Below, piece after piece: positions 36,131 to 47,325 of a DNA stretch of 64,000 bases (its first letter is position 1; each line of letters starts with the position of its first letter). Location of the stretch: NCBI GenBank assembly GCA_030847615.1, contig JAUMIR010000004.1, forward strand, positions 104,670,001-104,734,000, in the 5' to 3' direction. The notes below the pieces were generated by a model, which saw only the letters and a program-made list of their open reading frames with translations, did no database searches and was not told where the DNA came from. This DNA is from Gambelia wislizenii (lineage: Eukaryota > Chordata > Lepidosauria > Squamata > Crotaphytidae). The translations under genes were made by a program, and so were the position numbers.

Positions 36131-38538
36131 ATGTCTAAAAATAGGGCAGGAGGGAGATGTGCAAGGTGGAGTTCTAGCGAGGTTGCCAAGCTTCTCTGTG
36201 CAATTCGAAAAAGTGGGGAGGTGTACACTTTAATGAGGAGTACCTCCGCTCCTAATAAACATATATACACGCGGATTGCTAGGAAGCTGTACCTTTCAGG
36301 GCATTTTAGGTCACAGGCACAAGTAGCCTCAAAATTTAAAGTTATGAAGGCAAGCTTCTACAGGGTAATGGAGATGTTTGAAGGGAGGCCACCAACTAGA
36401 CATCAGCCTCCATACTTCAAACATCTTCGCACCCTGTGGAAGCTTGCAGGCCGCCCACACTGGGAAAATAGACATATCTATGGTGAGTCTGTAATTATGG
36501 CATATTATATTTTGTGATGGACACTTGTTAATCGAAGAGTACATTACATTTCAATTTGCATACTGTTGCAGGTCAAAGACAGGGCAGAGAATTCCCGCAT
36601 GACTCAACACGACATGATGGGGCCAGGCACCGGCGCAAAGGTAAGTAAGCAATGCTTATGCCGTAACTGTCTCCTGTTCCCATAGATTCGGATGTAATGT
36701 TTTTTTTCCCCGTGCACAGCATTACCTCTTCTTCCTGAGTCTGATGATGATGATGACACTGGTGACGATGCAGTTTCTATGATGGACACTCCGCTTCCTG
36801 ACAACCCTGAGACTCCAGGACCAAGTAATGTTTCCCATGCGTCTTCCTTAATAGACACTACAAAATCACATTTGCGATCCCATGACGCTGTTGACCATTG
36901 CCCCAATGTAGTTGCTACTTCAACTTTGTACTTGAGAACAAATGATGGCAGTGATATAAATGATAATACTTCTGATGGCTCTCAAGAATCTCAAGAAAAA
37001 GTTGCAGAAGAATCATGTACAACATCACACCATGAAGCTGGAATGTATCAGGTTGAAACATCTCCTGCTCAGTTACCAGAGAAGCGTGGTAAGTAGTGTT
37101 TCAAATTTCATAATAGGAGTTACCCAATGATGCTCCTACAGATTATTTGGAACTACAACGGATGATGTAATGTACAATGCCTTTCATACATTAAAATTAA
37201 TTCTTATTCACCATTACTTTAAGTTTTACATCGATTTATGTATTCACATGCCACTCCTCAGTCATACGGCTGCAGTGGTGAATTTGATTTTTTTTAAATG
37301 AAAACAAATATTTATACATATGCACTGAACTGGATCATTTTCTTTTCTAATTAACATCTCTACCAGTGATCCATAGAATCATAGAGTTCCACGAGACTAC
37401 CAGGGCCATCCCGTCAAACCCCTTCCTTCCAATTCTGGAATACACAGTGAAAGCACCTGTTGATTGAATCCAAACCACATAAAATTCCCATAATATGTCC
37501 AAAGCAAAATAGACTTGGTTCAGGGCTGCTAGTGAAATTTCAGGCATGATTTACTCTAGGGCCTCCTTATCTGTCTTTATTGCTATTCATGGTATCCATA
37601 AACTGTCCTGCTTAATCAAAATTTTAGATGGGTTTATATTTCCTCATGTCAACTTTCATTGTTTTCCAGCATTCATATACATAGTTAGAATATAGACATA
37701 TCATGGTGTGAATGGTCCTTACTTTGGTATTAAAAGGTACATCATTTTTGGGTGTTTATCTTCCTTTAAGTTACTTTCTTTGCATTAAATTGTTTAGGGG
37801 TAAGAGGCTCCAACAAACACCAATTTTCATTACAGTTCATCTCAAACTGGAGACTGAAAGTAATATCATAACTTTTCCTGTTACAAGTATGAGAATGCTT
37901 ACTAGGAAAATAGAAAAGGCTGCAATGAACAATTACTTGTAATGGGATGTTAAATACCAATGGTATAACAACAACGTTTTAAACAGGTTGGGTTGCAAAA
38001 CATACAAACTGGCACTGTGGTGTACTTGACGGCTAAGTGGTATAGTGTCATGCTTTTATGCTTGATTATGTAACTGTTTTACGTGTTTATGTCTTCTACT
38101 TAAATGCTAATGTGATTGAACACATTGATATCACGATGTTATATTTTACATTTCAGATCCACCTGCTGCAAGGGAGGATAAGGAAGTCCAGACAACAGTG
38201 CGCGTTACGAGTGAAAAGTGCATCCAGACTGAAGATTCTCCCCATGGAAGACCCACTAACCTTTGGGAAACAGTGGAGAGATTGATGACAGTTCAAACAG
38301 AAGGTATAAAAAATGTATTGGATTTGTTGGGATTCCTACCTTGATAAAAAGATTCTCCCCTCATAATGATTCATACCTTCCTTTCTAATAGGTTTGTCAT
38401 TTCTTTACAGTTCTCAGGATAGCCACAGTGCAGGAGGCCCACTTTTCTTCAACCGACAGACGTCTAACAATAGTTGAAGCAGGAATGAATAGAAACTCCG
38501 CTTGGATTGAGCAGATCAGAAGAATGGTTCAAAATTAG
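36131..38538 (+). CDS. Trihelix Myb/SANT-like DNA-binding protein 1 (354 aa, 5 exons)
   Basis: Coding exons are 36,131-36,482, 36,572-36,640, 36,720-37,088, 38,157-38,303 and 38,411-38,538. Every intron is GT-AG and phase 1, and the joined frame is open to the TAG at 38,536. Residues about 10-105 form a Myb/SANT-like (trihelix, Myb_DNA-bind_4 type) domain with the usual aromatic pattern (R-W-S-S-S-E-V, I-A-R-K-L, F-K-x-M-K, Y-F-K-H-L-x-x-L-W). An aspartate-rich start of exon 3 leads into a long Ser/Asp/Glu linker. K-C-I-Q-T-E-D lies near residue 284, followed by a helical C-terminus (L-W-E-T-V-E-R-L onward). A possible polyadenylation signal AATAAA is at 39,485-39,490. In known Harbingers a Myb-like protein binds the subterminal DNA and brings the transposase to the nucleus. 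That role here is inferred. Exon structure is deduced by eye, and a 5' noncoding exon is likely. Confidence 0.88.
37089..38156. repeat. Intron 3 of Myb gene 1 with old CR1 and BovB debris
   Basis: A CR1 3'-end fragment (CATAGAATCATAGAGTT, 37,372 to about 37,480, minus orientation) is followed by a diverged RTE/BovB-like stretch (about 37,545-37,760, minus) containing CTCTAGGGCCTCCTTATCTG and CATTCATATACATAGTTAGA. The insertions are confined to the intron, and the neighbouring splice sites are intact. Confidence 0.65.
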
Positions 38539-41030
38539 CTGGGTGTGGGGGTGTGGAGTGGCTCGTGTGTGTGATTAAATTGTATGGGGCACAATTGTGA
38601 AATTATGTTTTTCCTTTAAAAGGCAAACTCTTTGTCTCTTAATAATTGTTGGGGGAGTGATACATGATACATGTGAATGTTTGCTGAATGCACATTATGT
38701 AAAATATAAGCACTTGATTCATGCTGTTTGGAATTATGTTACTTGATCAGAATGCATTTGGTTTTGTTTGTTTCAATATGAATGATGCCTACACACAGTG
38801 TATGCAGAACTAATGGTTTTATTCTGTGATAGAGGGCTGTTTTGGTGGAATTCTCCATTCAATTGTATACATTGCTGCACTTTTGAATTTGTTAAGTTGC
38901 AATGGAGAAGAACCACATTGCACATTGGTTAGTGGTTGTAATACATCCTTTTTAAAATGATTTGTTCTGTAAGGGTAAGAGTTGATGTTTCCTCATTCTG
39001 ATGAGGTATCCAGGAAATTCAGCACTTCTCCTTAACTGTATTTGTGTTACTCCGCTGCGACATCTTACTGAATATCTCATTGATGACTAATTTGAATATC
39101 TTGTACTTAACACACTAACGATCTGCAAATGTGGCATTACTTTACGTGTACACACATAGTATACTCGTATATTACCATGTCAACTGGATGTTAATACCTG
39201 TGTATGAAACATGACAGTTTATAACAACCTTTAAAATGTTAATGATGAAACTGAAGCAACATTTGCCTTTTGTAATACGATCTGCATATGGACAAAGCAA
39301 CTGAACATCAAGATGGAAATTTTGTGTTGGTTTGATATCGCTTTAAATGCCTTTGTTTGAAAAAGACTTTGCATTATTACTGATGACAAAGCTCCATCAT
39401 ACTCAGGTTTGAATGGCTATGACTGTCCTGAATATTTACACTTTATTTAAAAGTGTTGCCCAAACAACCTTCTTTTCTTAATGAAATAAAGCTTGTTTGA
39501 TGCACTGCCATAGTTCCAACATGCTTGATGTGCTGTATTTCCTTTTAGGTGCCTCATATGCACTGTACTACACAGCCACCTAAAACTACAATGAATAGGA
39601 ATACGCTTTCTCTCTTTTTGATTTCCTAAAAATACATGTTATCAGAATCAGTATAACCTTTTGGGTTTCTTCACGTAATTCTGCTTTCATATTGTCACGT
39701 GTCCTTCTTTGATAAAGGAAAACTTAATATGAGCGGTGAAAATAAAAATATTTTGTTTAATATATCATGTTGTTTGAGAGTTTTCCCACATGGAAATGAT
39801 GCAACCTTCTCCCAAAAAAAGTACAGTGTAACACACACATACTGTATGTTTGCTCGGTGCCCTACTTAATATTTCTATAATTTGCTGTACGAGCACAACC
39901 TTGCCTTGTGCCCTGGAAGATGCACTCCCTCCACTACATTTTTGGCAAATGCGTAACCGTGGCGATGCACACATAATGAACTTTGATGGGGAATGAACAG
40001 TACTCTACATGGTGCTGTGTTATCAATTATGGGATGCTATCAATATTGACAGTAAAGGTAAGAAATTACTTAATGCACTTACCTTGATAACATTCCAATT
40101 GTTTACTTGTGGCCACATTGTAGATGGAGTTCTGATCATATTTTCAGGAATTAAAAAAACCAGTACTTGATGTGTCCCTAGTGGCTTCAGTACAGTCAAT
40201 GCAGTAAGGAACACACAACACACGGTAAAACACACTGCCATTATACATAATGGGTTTAAAGTACAGGGGAGGATTTTCATTCCTGCATAAATTTCATTAC
40301 AGATATGGGGTTTGCCTGTTGCCATTCACCAGCCTGCCTGTCACTAGGCATAAAAACTTTAGATGTTGACACACGGGGAACAATATGCAATAATACACAG
40401 ATGTAATTTACGAATTTGTCTAAACGTATTCAAATAATTAGATTGCAGCTTGACTTTTATAAAAAAAAGGACACAATACGCAATTTAACCTCTGATATAC
40501 ATTATATACTATCTTTTTTCGCGGGGAAAACCTCATTTTAAAGTACCATTAATTCACAGCAGATACAGAGAACAAGGATATGCAGAGATCAAGGTTTGAG
40601 ACACATTTTCTATAGAATGCATGCTGAACAAATCTGCAACAAAATTAGTTTGCCACTTCAGGTATCCTGAAACGCATAGATGTACGTCGTCTGCTGCCAT
40701 TGCAGACAGCGGATGTCTGTGGAGGCTAAAATAGCGCGACATCTCGCGCAGTTTTGACGGTACACTCTTGTCGCGCTTATTGTATGACATCACTTCTATA
40801 CTAAAATTATGAACTGTTACCTTGGGTACACCTATGTGTTCAATCTTGTGTGCCTTCCCCAGTTTGCAGTGTTGTAAAAATGTTTTGCTTTCCAAACTTG
40901 CCACATACCAAAACAAAAGTCTTTTTTAAATATCGCGTCATAACGGGAGTGTGTTGTTTCCATGGGAACAGTACTACAGGGTTAAACTGCGCAACATGAT
41001 GATGAAATTTCCTGGGAAACGTCCTAATTG
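38539..41030. other. 3' UTR of Myb gene 1 and intergenic spacer
   Basis: A probable 3' UTR reaches AATAAA at 39,485, with further A/T-rich signals near 39,741. Minus-strand frames at 40,916-40,554 and 41,058-40,840 lack recognisable domains. From about 40,690 a CpG-rich stretch (AGCGCGACATCTCGCGCAG, TTGTCGCGC) leads into the transposase promoter. Confidence 0.5.
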
Positions 41031-41035
41031 AATTA

Positions 41036-41062
41036 CTTCCGGAAGGGTGGTTGGTCACGCAA
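41036..41062 (+). promoter_or_regulatory. ETS-like site and 5' noncoding exon of the transposase
   Basis: The palindromic ETS-like site CTTCCGGAAG at 41,036-41,045 is followed by a strong splice donor (CAA|GTAAGT, intron starting at 41,063). A matching acceptor TGTTAG lies at 41,151-41,156, one base before the start codon. This predicts a 94-bp intron in the 5' UTR. Similar TTCCG plus donor arrangements precede the two minus-strand genes. Confidence 0.5.
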
Positions 41063-41157
41063 GTAAGTTCCCATATATATCAAGCTTTCTGTTAAAAGCA
41101 CATGTAGTGTACAACACGTTCCATTAATTATTTTTGGCTATCTCGTTTACTGTTAGC

Positions 41158-43226
41158 ATGGCACGTACTTATTCATTCAGGGATGGGCAAGTTCTGACTT
41201 TTCTACTGAAAATCTGCCTGGCAGAGGAACTTCGCAGAAGAAGGCAAACACTGGCGTTGGCAATGATACAGAGGATAGTTGAAAGAAGAGGAAAAATTAT
41301 TAGATACCTAAGTATGCTGTCTTCAGATATGACCGCCGATGCCTTGGCATGGCTGGCTACCACTCCAGATCCACGCAGGTACTGGGTACGTCCCAGGGAG
41401 CGCTCATTCTGGAATCATGAGGTACTCCACACATGGGATGATGATATGTGGCTATCAACATTCCGCATGTCAAGGGAGACTCTGTTTGAAATTGCTAACC
41501 AGCTTAGGCCGGAAATAGAGAGGAAAAGAACCACAATGCGTAACCCAATTTCGGTGGAAGAAAGAGTAGCCATAACAATTCACTGGCTTGCCACTCCACT
41601 TATGTATTTAAGGACTGCTGAAACCTTTGGCCTGGGCTCTTCCACTGTTGCTGAAATAGCGGTTGAGGTGTGCCTTGCTATTGAGAAAATATTGCTGAGG
41701 AAGACAGTGCAGTTGGGTGACTACAGACAGGTAAAACAGTCATTATTTATTAGTCGTTTTAATTGATTTTTATCCATAAAGTTATCTGTTATAACAGCTT
41801 TTATACTACTTAATATCATGAATCTTAGTGACATAGCCGTTGTTTGTTAACCTGTACCAGCTATTGTTTTCCCCCATATTCTGCAAAGTGGTTTGTTAGA
41901 TGGCTTAGTAACCCTTACAGATGGAATTTATGTTGATGGACAAGAAAAAAATTACATATTCATTTCACTACGCATCTTTCCATGTTTCTTTACAATATCA
42001 TATGCATGCATTACTGTGTGTGCAAAATACTGTAACACTATATTCCAGAATGGAAAACATAATTATTACTTGAGTGAATTCGCACAGAATGTGGGCATAA
42101 CCCGCATAAAATAGTACAGTTGTCCCTCCACATTCACGGATTTGACATTCACAGATTTGAGTATTCACGGCTTGAAAATATTCTTTAAAAAATAGTAATC
42201 CTATTATCAAACCTTGATTTTGTCATCTTATATAAGGGACACCATTTTGCTATGCCATTGCATATAATGGGACTTGAGTATTCACGGATTTGGGTATTCA
42301 GGGGGGGTCCTGGAACCTAACCCCAGCGAATGTGAAGGGACAACTGTACTTGGTTGAAATATTGAAATTGAGTTGAAGTCGCTTATCATTATAGTGCTGT
42401 TACAAGAATGTGCAGTTTTTTATATGCATGATGAGTGTGTAAACGTACAGAAAAATCCCTAGCATTGCTCCAATTTCCAATTTTGTGTATCTGTGTAAAG
42501 TATTATTTTACCATCTTTTGACAGATAATGAGTGGATTTGAGGCTTTGGGCTTCCCACACTGCGTTGGAGCAGTTGACGGTACACATATACCCGTTTGTG
42601 CACCAAGTGGAAGAGGTCATGAGTTCATCAACAGAAAGGATGGATATTCAATTCTTCTACAAGGAACCGTTGATCATACGGGACGATTCATTGACTCTGA
42701 GATAGGATACACAGGTCGAAATCACGACAGCCATGTATTCCGCTACTCAGCATTGCGCCAAGCTATGGATGCTGGGGAATTCGTACCTGGTAATCCAACC
42801 ATAACTTTGTTCGGTGTACAGGTACCTCCAATTATTATTGCTGATTCAGCGTACCCATTAAGTAAATGGCTTATGAAGCCTTATGGAGGTAAGTTAGATA
42901 GGAGGAAGAAGGCCTTCAACATGGCACTCTGCCGAGCAAGATCGGTTGTGGAACGTGCTTTTGGGAGATTGAAATCTAGGTGGCGCTGTTTAACGTCAAG
43001 ATTAACCGTATCTGAGGAAAACTTTGTACCTGTAATATCAGCATGTGTTGTTCTGCACAACATTTGTGAATCTCGAGGTCACATTCTATCTGAAGAAGTT
43101 GCTGACCCAGAAATACTACTGCTCCCTGAATGTATGGAACATTATAGGCCATATAATGATGGCAGGGCACGTGAAGGAGCACTTGTGCAGGCTGCCCTTG
43201 CCAGGCTTATTGCTGGAGATCAATAA
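41158..43226 (+). CDS. PIF/Harbinger DDE transposase (424 aa, 2 coding exons)
   Basis: Coding exons are 41,158-41,730 (191 codons) and 42,525-43,226. The GT-AG phase-0 intron joins Y-R-Q to I-M-S-G-F-E. The N-terminal half has a conserved Trp/Arg-rich segment and a helix-turn-helix-like block (R-N-P-I-S-V-E-E-R-V-A-I to T-F-G-L-G-S-S-T-V). The catalytic DDE_Tnp_4 domain is complete: D209 in G-A-V-D-G-T-H, the G-R-N-H-D motif (D259), D298 in A-D-S-A-Y-P, and E334 in V-V-E-R-A-F-G-R-L-K. Length matches the HARBI1/Harbinger family. It should cut and paste DNA between the terminal repeats in the nucleus. I chose the ATG at 41,158 because the frame upstream has no ATG and a splice acceptor abuts it. 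A possible AATAAA is at 43,328-43,333. Confidence 0.95.
42117..42346. mobile_element. pogo-like MITE inside the transposase intron (230 bp)
   Basis: The terminal inverted repeats CAGTTGTCCCTCCACATTC and the inverse CAGTTGTCCCTTCACATTC are intact. TA is duplicated at 42,115-42,116 and 42,347-42,348. The same family occurs at 28,901 and 34,224. It leaves donor and acceptor untouched. Confidence 0.88.
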
Positions 43227-44196
43227 TAATTGTGTTACAGTAATAATTTCAATACTGTTCTGCCCTTTTAGTTAGGGGAGAATCTTATTTTTATGCAGCC
43301 AAGAAAACATTAATAGCTGTATTATCCAATAAACTCCTTGACTTTATAAATCACGAAATAATCACTGCATAATAACATATTTCAAAATGCTAAATTTTAA
43401 AATGACAAATGGACAAAATAAAAATTTGTATTGCCATGTTGGATAACAACATAGTATTGATTTCTTTTATAATGTTGTTGTGTCGCTTCTTGCCTTCATT
43501 GCAAACTTAGGAAATATGATTTATACACAGTATACAATATCAATGGTTGAAAAATGTTTATTTGTCATGTTTAAATTTCAAACTAGGCAAATATAAATAA
43601 CAAACATACATATAACCACCAGTTTGTTCAGTCTAACACTGTCCATAGTGGTATAATTCTGTTAGTAGTAAGAAATATTATGGTGGGTTGAGATGGAAAT
43701 TTTACTACGGAATTAGGATTCTCAAGTACAAAAGAATGTCCATTCAGAATGTAACGCCTAACATTTTAAAAAAGTCTACGTTAAAGACAACAAACAAAGA
43801 GAAACATTGGTTTTCATAAAGGAAGTAGTACGTGTGATAGCCGTGTCGTATGCGGATCATTGCATGTTTTTATATATATTACTTGCATGTTGAGCAACAG
43901 AGTAATACTATTCAGGGTTATTAACACATGGGATATAGTGACAGAATCCTCTGTAACCTAGTATAGGATTCTGAAGGATAATACCAAATTCAACATTGTG
44001 AGAACATTGTGTTGCTCCAGCAAATAAATTTTGCAACAGTAAATCTGCAGAACTTGAATTGAAATTTCCAACGTTCACCAAAAAAACCTATGCAAAATCT
44101 AATGCCTTTCTAAAGAAAAGGCTAAAACTCTTTCAATAGCATAACAAACCCAAAAAGGGCTACTGCAATCAGAATTGGAAGCGCATTACAAAGTTT
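43227..44196. other. Convergent 3' ends of transposase and Myb gene 2
   Basis: This spacer separates two genes that point at each other. A plus-strand signal AATAAA lies at 43,328 and an inverted one (TTTATT) at 43,557-43,562. No other coding signal. Confidence 0.55.
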
Positions 44197-47144
44197 CTAT
44201 GGACTATAGCATTGAGGTTTTCTACGAAGTCTGCCTCTTTCCGCAGATGTACTCTGACTCAGGGAAGAAGAAGCAATATCAGAGATAGTAACAGCAGCAG
44301 CATTATCAATATCAACATCTTTGCAACCGACAACAATATCAACTTCTACAGTATCAACACTGCCGTTCTTCTTGGCAGATTGAACTGCTTGTTTCCCAAA
44401 GTGAGACATGCCAAGGTTTTTTTTCCTTGGATACGGTGCCTGGGATGTGGATGGGTGGACATTGGTAGGATAGAATGACTCACTACATTGTTTGTAGGTT
44501 GTGCGCATGAATTCCAGTTGACTTTTTGCTACCTCGTTTGCAGTATCCATGCGCTGCAGAAATCTTTGTCTATCCTCCTTGGAAGACTGGACATCATCAC
44601 GAATTATTTCCAAAAGTTGTTTAAGTATCGCTGAATCCATATCCAGGCGTTGGATCAACTCTGCACGTGTCTTATCGGCCTCCTGTCTAGCGTTCTCCAT
44701 GATGGCCATCGCTATATTTTCTCCTTTTCTACCCCTTCTATCCCTCTGTCTAATCATCCTTAGTCTAGAAGAAGGGGATAGGCATGCCAGTGGTGTTTGC
44801 TGCCCAATATCTGAGAAGAAATTACACAAATAAAAGTTGTAATTTCCTGTTTTGGACATCGAATTGCCTGACCGGTTTTTGGCAGGAGTTCCCCATCACA
44901 GAGAGTAACAATTTTAGATGATTTTTGAAAGGACTGAACTGTTAGTGAAAACTAAATTTTTCAAAAATAATAACCGTTTGAACATTGTCATGCAGCATGC
45001 ATTCAGTACTGTAACTTCAACTTTGAACAGAACATTGATAATGCTGTTAGTAAGAGTGTGTTCGAAAGTACCTGTGGGTTCTGTTTGAGTCGAGCAGGAA
45101 ACATAGACAGCCTGTCTGTTGTTCTGCTCAGCAATGCACACTAATAACACAAGCAATATAATGTTGCATAAATTGAAAATCTACATTTATACATCTGTAT
45201 CAACCACGCATGGAAATAACAATTTCTACAGTATAACCTTCAAATATAACCTTCAAATTACTAAAATTAGTATAACTGCAGTGAACTGTAAAATGGGTCA
45301 GACAATTTCTTCCAGTACTATGAATAACAAAAAAAAACCACTCACCATCATCTGTTGTGTCATTTCGTGTTGAAGTGCTTCCCTCTGCAGAAGCATGTTT
45401 TTCAATCTGTGGAGAGGCTGTAGGAAAAAAGAAAGGTAGTCAGCCCTGGGTTTTACATTACTCCATAAAATGTGCTGCTTCAGAACTGTTGTGCACACAT
45501 TGCTTGTGTTAATGAATCTCAACACATACTTGAGAGAAGATGCCATCAAGTTCAGAGAGCCTGTCTGGTCCATGTACTTATCTCTTGTTTTTAAGTTGCT
45601 ATTGTGTACTGTAACAACCAGCTTCCCACAGCAAGCATGTTAACAGTCCAATGGTAACAGATAGTAAAGGAGTACTGCTCAGTCTTGCATTAACAAGTTT
45701 ATGAAATTGCTGGGTAACATAACCATTGCAGAACATAGCCATAAAAACACTTCCCATTATAAATCTGTCCTACACCTTATCTCGCCCTCCTCTGCTCAGG
45801 ATCCCCCTAACAGAAACCCAGGTTGTACAATTTTGCAAAGTACCAGTTGCGGGGGAGGTGGTGTTATATAGACAAAGCATTGGGTTACTAATGGAATTAC
45901 CAAAAAATTGGGTCATATTTTAGACCAAAACCACCCACTTTGTGATCCTCGTTCATGCCGATTGTCCTGGTGTGTATTAAGTTACTGGGGTCATTTAAAT
46001 GCTCTTCTTCTGCCCTCAGCAGCAAATGGGGGATGTACAGTGCTGCGTGGTATAATTAATGTATGCATAAGCATTGCAGGGATCACTTACCAGAACTGCC
46101 AATCATTGGAGCCTGAGATGCAGTATGAAGGAATAGTTCCTGGCTCATTACGTCCTCAGTATTGACCTCTACAGATTGTGTGTTGTCCTCTAAATCTTCA
46201 CCACAGAACGTATTACAATCTGAATAAAATTCCAAGCACTAAGTAATATTAACATTTAATATCACCAAAATTGTAGAATGAGTATACTTTTAATAATTTG
46301 AGGAAAGCATCGAAAAGTTTCTAAATTAAACTCTTCTTTCTCTGTGCAAGTAAGTATAGGAGTGCAGTCACATTTTTCATCACAGATTCATGAGTCATGT
46401 ATGCCTTGCCCTATATGTACTGCTTCTAATTATTTCAATTAGATAAACATTGTATAAATAAGAATGTCTAGAAAGATGAGAAAAGTACTGGAAATACATA
46501 TTCCTTCTGTATAAGAGATAGGACTTTAGAAAAAATTGATGACAGCATAGCAAAGGTACGCACAGAGGTTATAGTGTTTAGCAATCTTTAGATGTTAGTT
46601 ATGCGTCAACTAAAGACCCATGTCATTGAAGTTTAATAATTATTAAGTTGTACTTACCTTGTTGGCTATCATCTCTTAGTTGTGAAACGTCAACTGTTAA
46701 AAGGCCATCAGTATTTTTGGGGGAATGTGGATGATTATATCCATCTGCCCTATCCACTGTCTTACCAGTAGTTTTTCTTCCATAATTAAGGCTCCTACTA
46801 ACTCTTCTTGGCGAAACGCTTGCATCCCCTTGAAGGATATTATTGAGTTCGTTGAAATATGGGCATGTAGCTGGAGCAACCCCACTCATTTTATTGTGAG
46901 CTAGAACCCTCTTATATTCCAGCCTTAGAACCTTCGTTTTACTACGGCATTCTAGAGCAGTTCTAGAGTGACCTAGAACACTCATCTCCCTAGCCACCTT
47001 TTGGAAAACATCAATATTACGGTGGCTGGAGTGAAGCTGCTCCTGTAGTTTTCTCTCTCCCCATATAGAAAGCAAGTCCCTAACCTCATCGTCTCTCCAC
47101 GCTACACCCCTTCCTTGTATTTTCTTCTGTACACCCCCCTCCAT
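44197..47144 (-). CDS. Trihelix Myb/SANT-like protein 2 with helical C-terminus (433 aa, 4 exons)
   Basis: Minus-strand coding exons are 47,144-46,658, 46,219-46,091, 45,417-45,346 and 44,810-44,197. All introns are GT-AG and phase 1. The open frame ends at the TAG 44,199-44,197. Residues about 12-110 form a trihelix domain of the kind found in MSANTD proteins and in ZSCAN20/29 (G-V-A-W-R-D-D-E-V, E-x-L-H-S-S-H-R-N, T-A-L-E-C-R-x-K-x-K, C-P-Y-F-N-E-L). It is clearly different from gene 1's domain. A polar linker follows. The last exon has a basic patch (R-Q-R-D-R-R-G-R-K-G), then a long Glu/Lys/Leu-rich helical, probably coiled-coil, stretch (about residues 255-330). The C-terminus is basic (R-G-R-L-R-R-K-P). 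The start is the first ATG of the frame; the upstream codons come from a GTG-initiated extension. Its role as second DNA-binding partner of the transposase is inferred. Confidence 0.87.
45072..45115 (-). other. Possible optional exon of Myb gene 2 with a TQT motif
   Basis: Between exons 3 and 4, a 44-nt minus-strand segment is bounded by CAACAG and G|GTACTT and encodes C-S-T-Q-T-E-P in the frame that leaves phase 1 for exon 4. It does not fit the strong exon-3 donor (phase mismatch); it would fit a weaker donor (GA|GTGG) four bases further on. It may be alternative, decayed or chance. The similarity to S-T-Q-T-D in the Cys-rich protein makes it worth recording. Confidence 0.35.
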
Positions 47145-47309
47145 TGTTAAATTGCTGGGTGGAATCACGCAACAATAATTTGCGCGGTTTCAATTTACCC
47201 ACAACCAGCTAATGGCGTCGATTGCAAATACCCGCGATGGAATACAGCGTCACACCAGAGAGCATTACTGTAAAAGACTACGTCACAATTAAGAGCCGCG
47301 GATAGCTTA

Positions 47310-47325
47310 CTTTAGCGGAAGTGTG
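47310..47325 (-). promoter_or_regulatory. ETS-like site and 5' donor upstream of Myb gene 2
   Basis: On the minus strand CACTTCCGC (47,323-47,315) is followed by AAA|GTAAGC (exon end 47,311). An acceptor CACCCAG ends at 47,155, eleven bases before the ATG. This suggests a short noncoding first exon, as for the transposase. Confidence 0.4.

Noticed and set aside
40554..41058. Minus-strand genes between Myb gene 1 and the transposase
   Set aside because: Two overlapping open frames without domains run through the transposase promoter and first noncoding exon. Chance frames are more likely.
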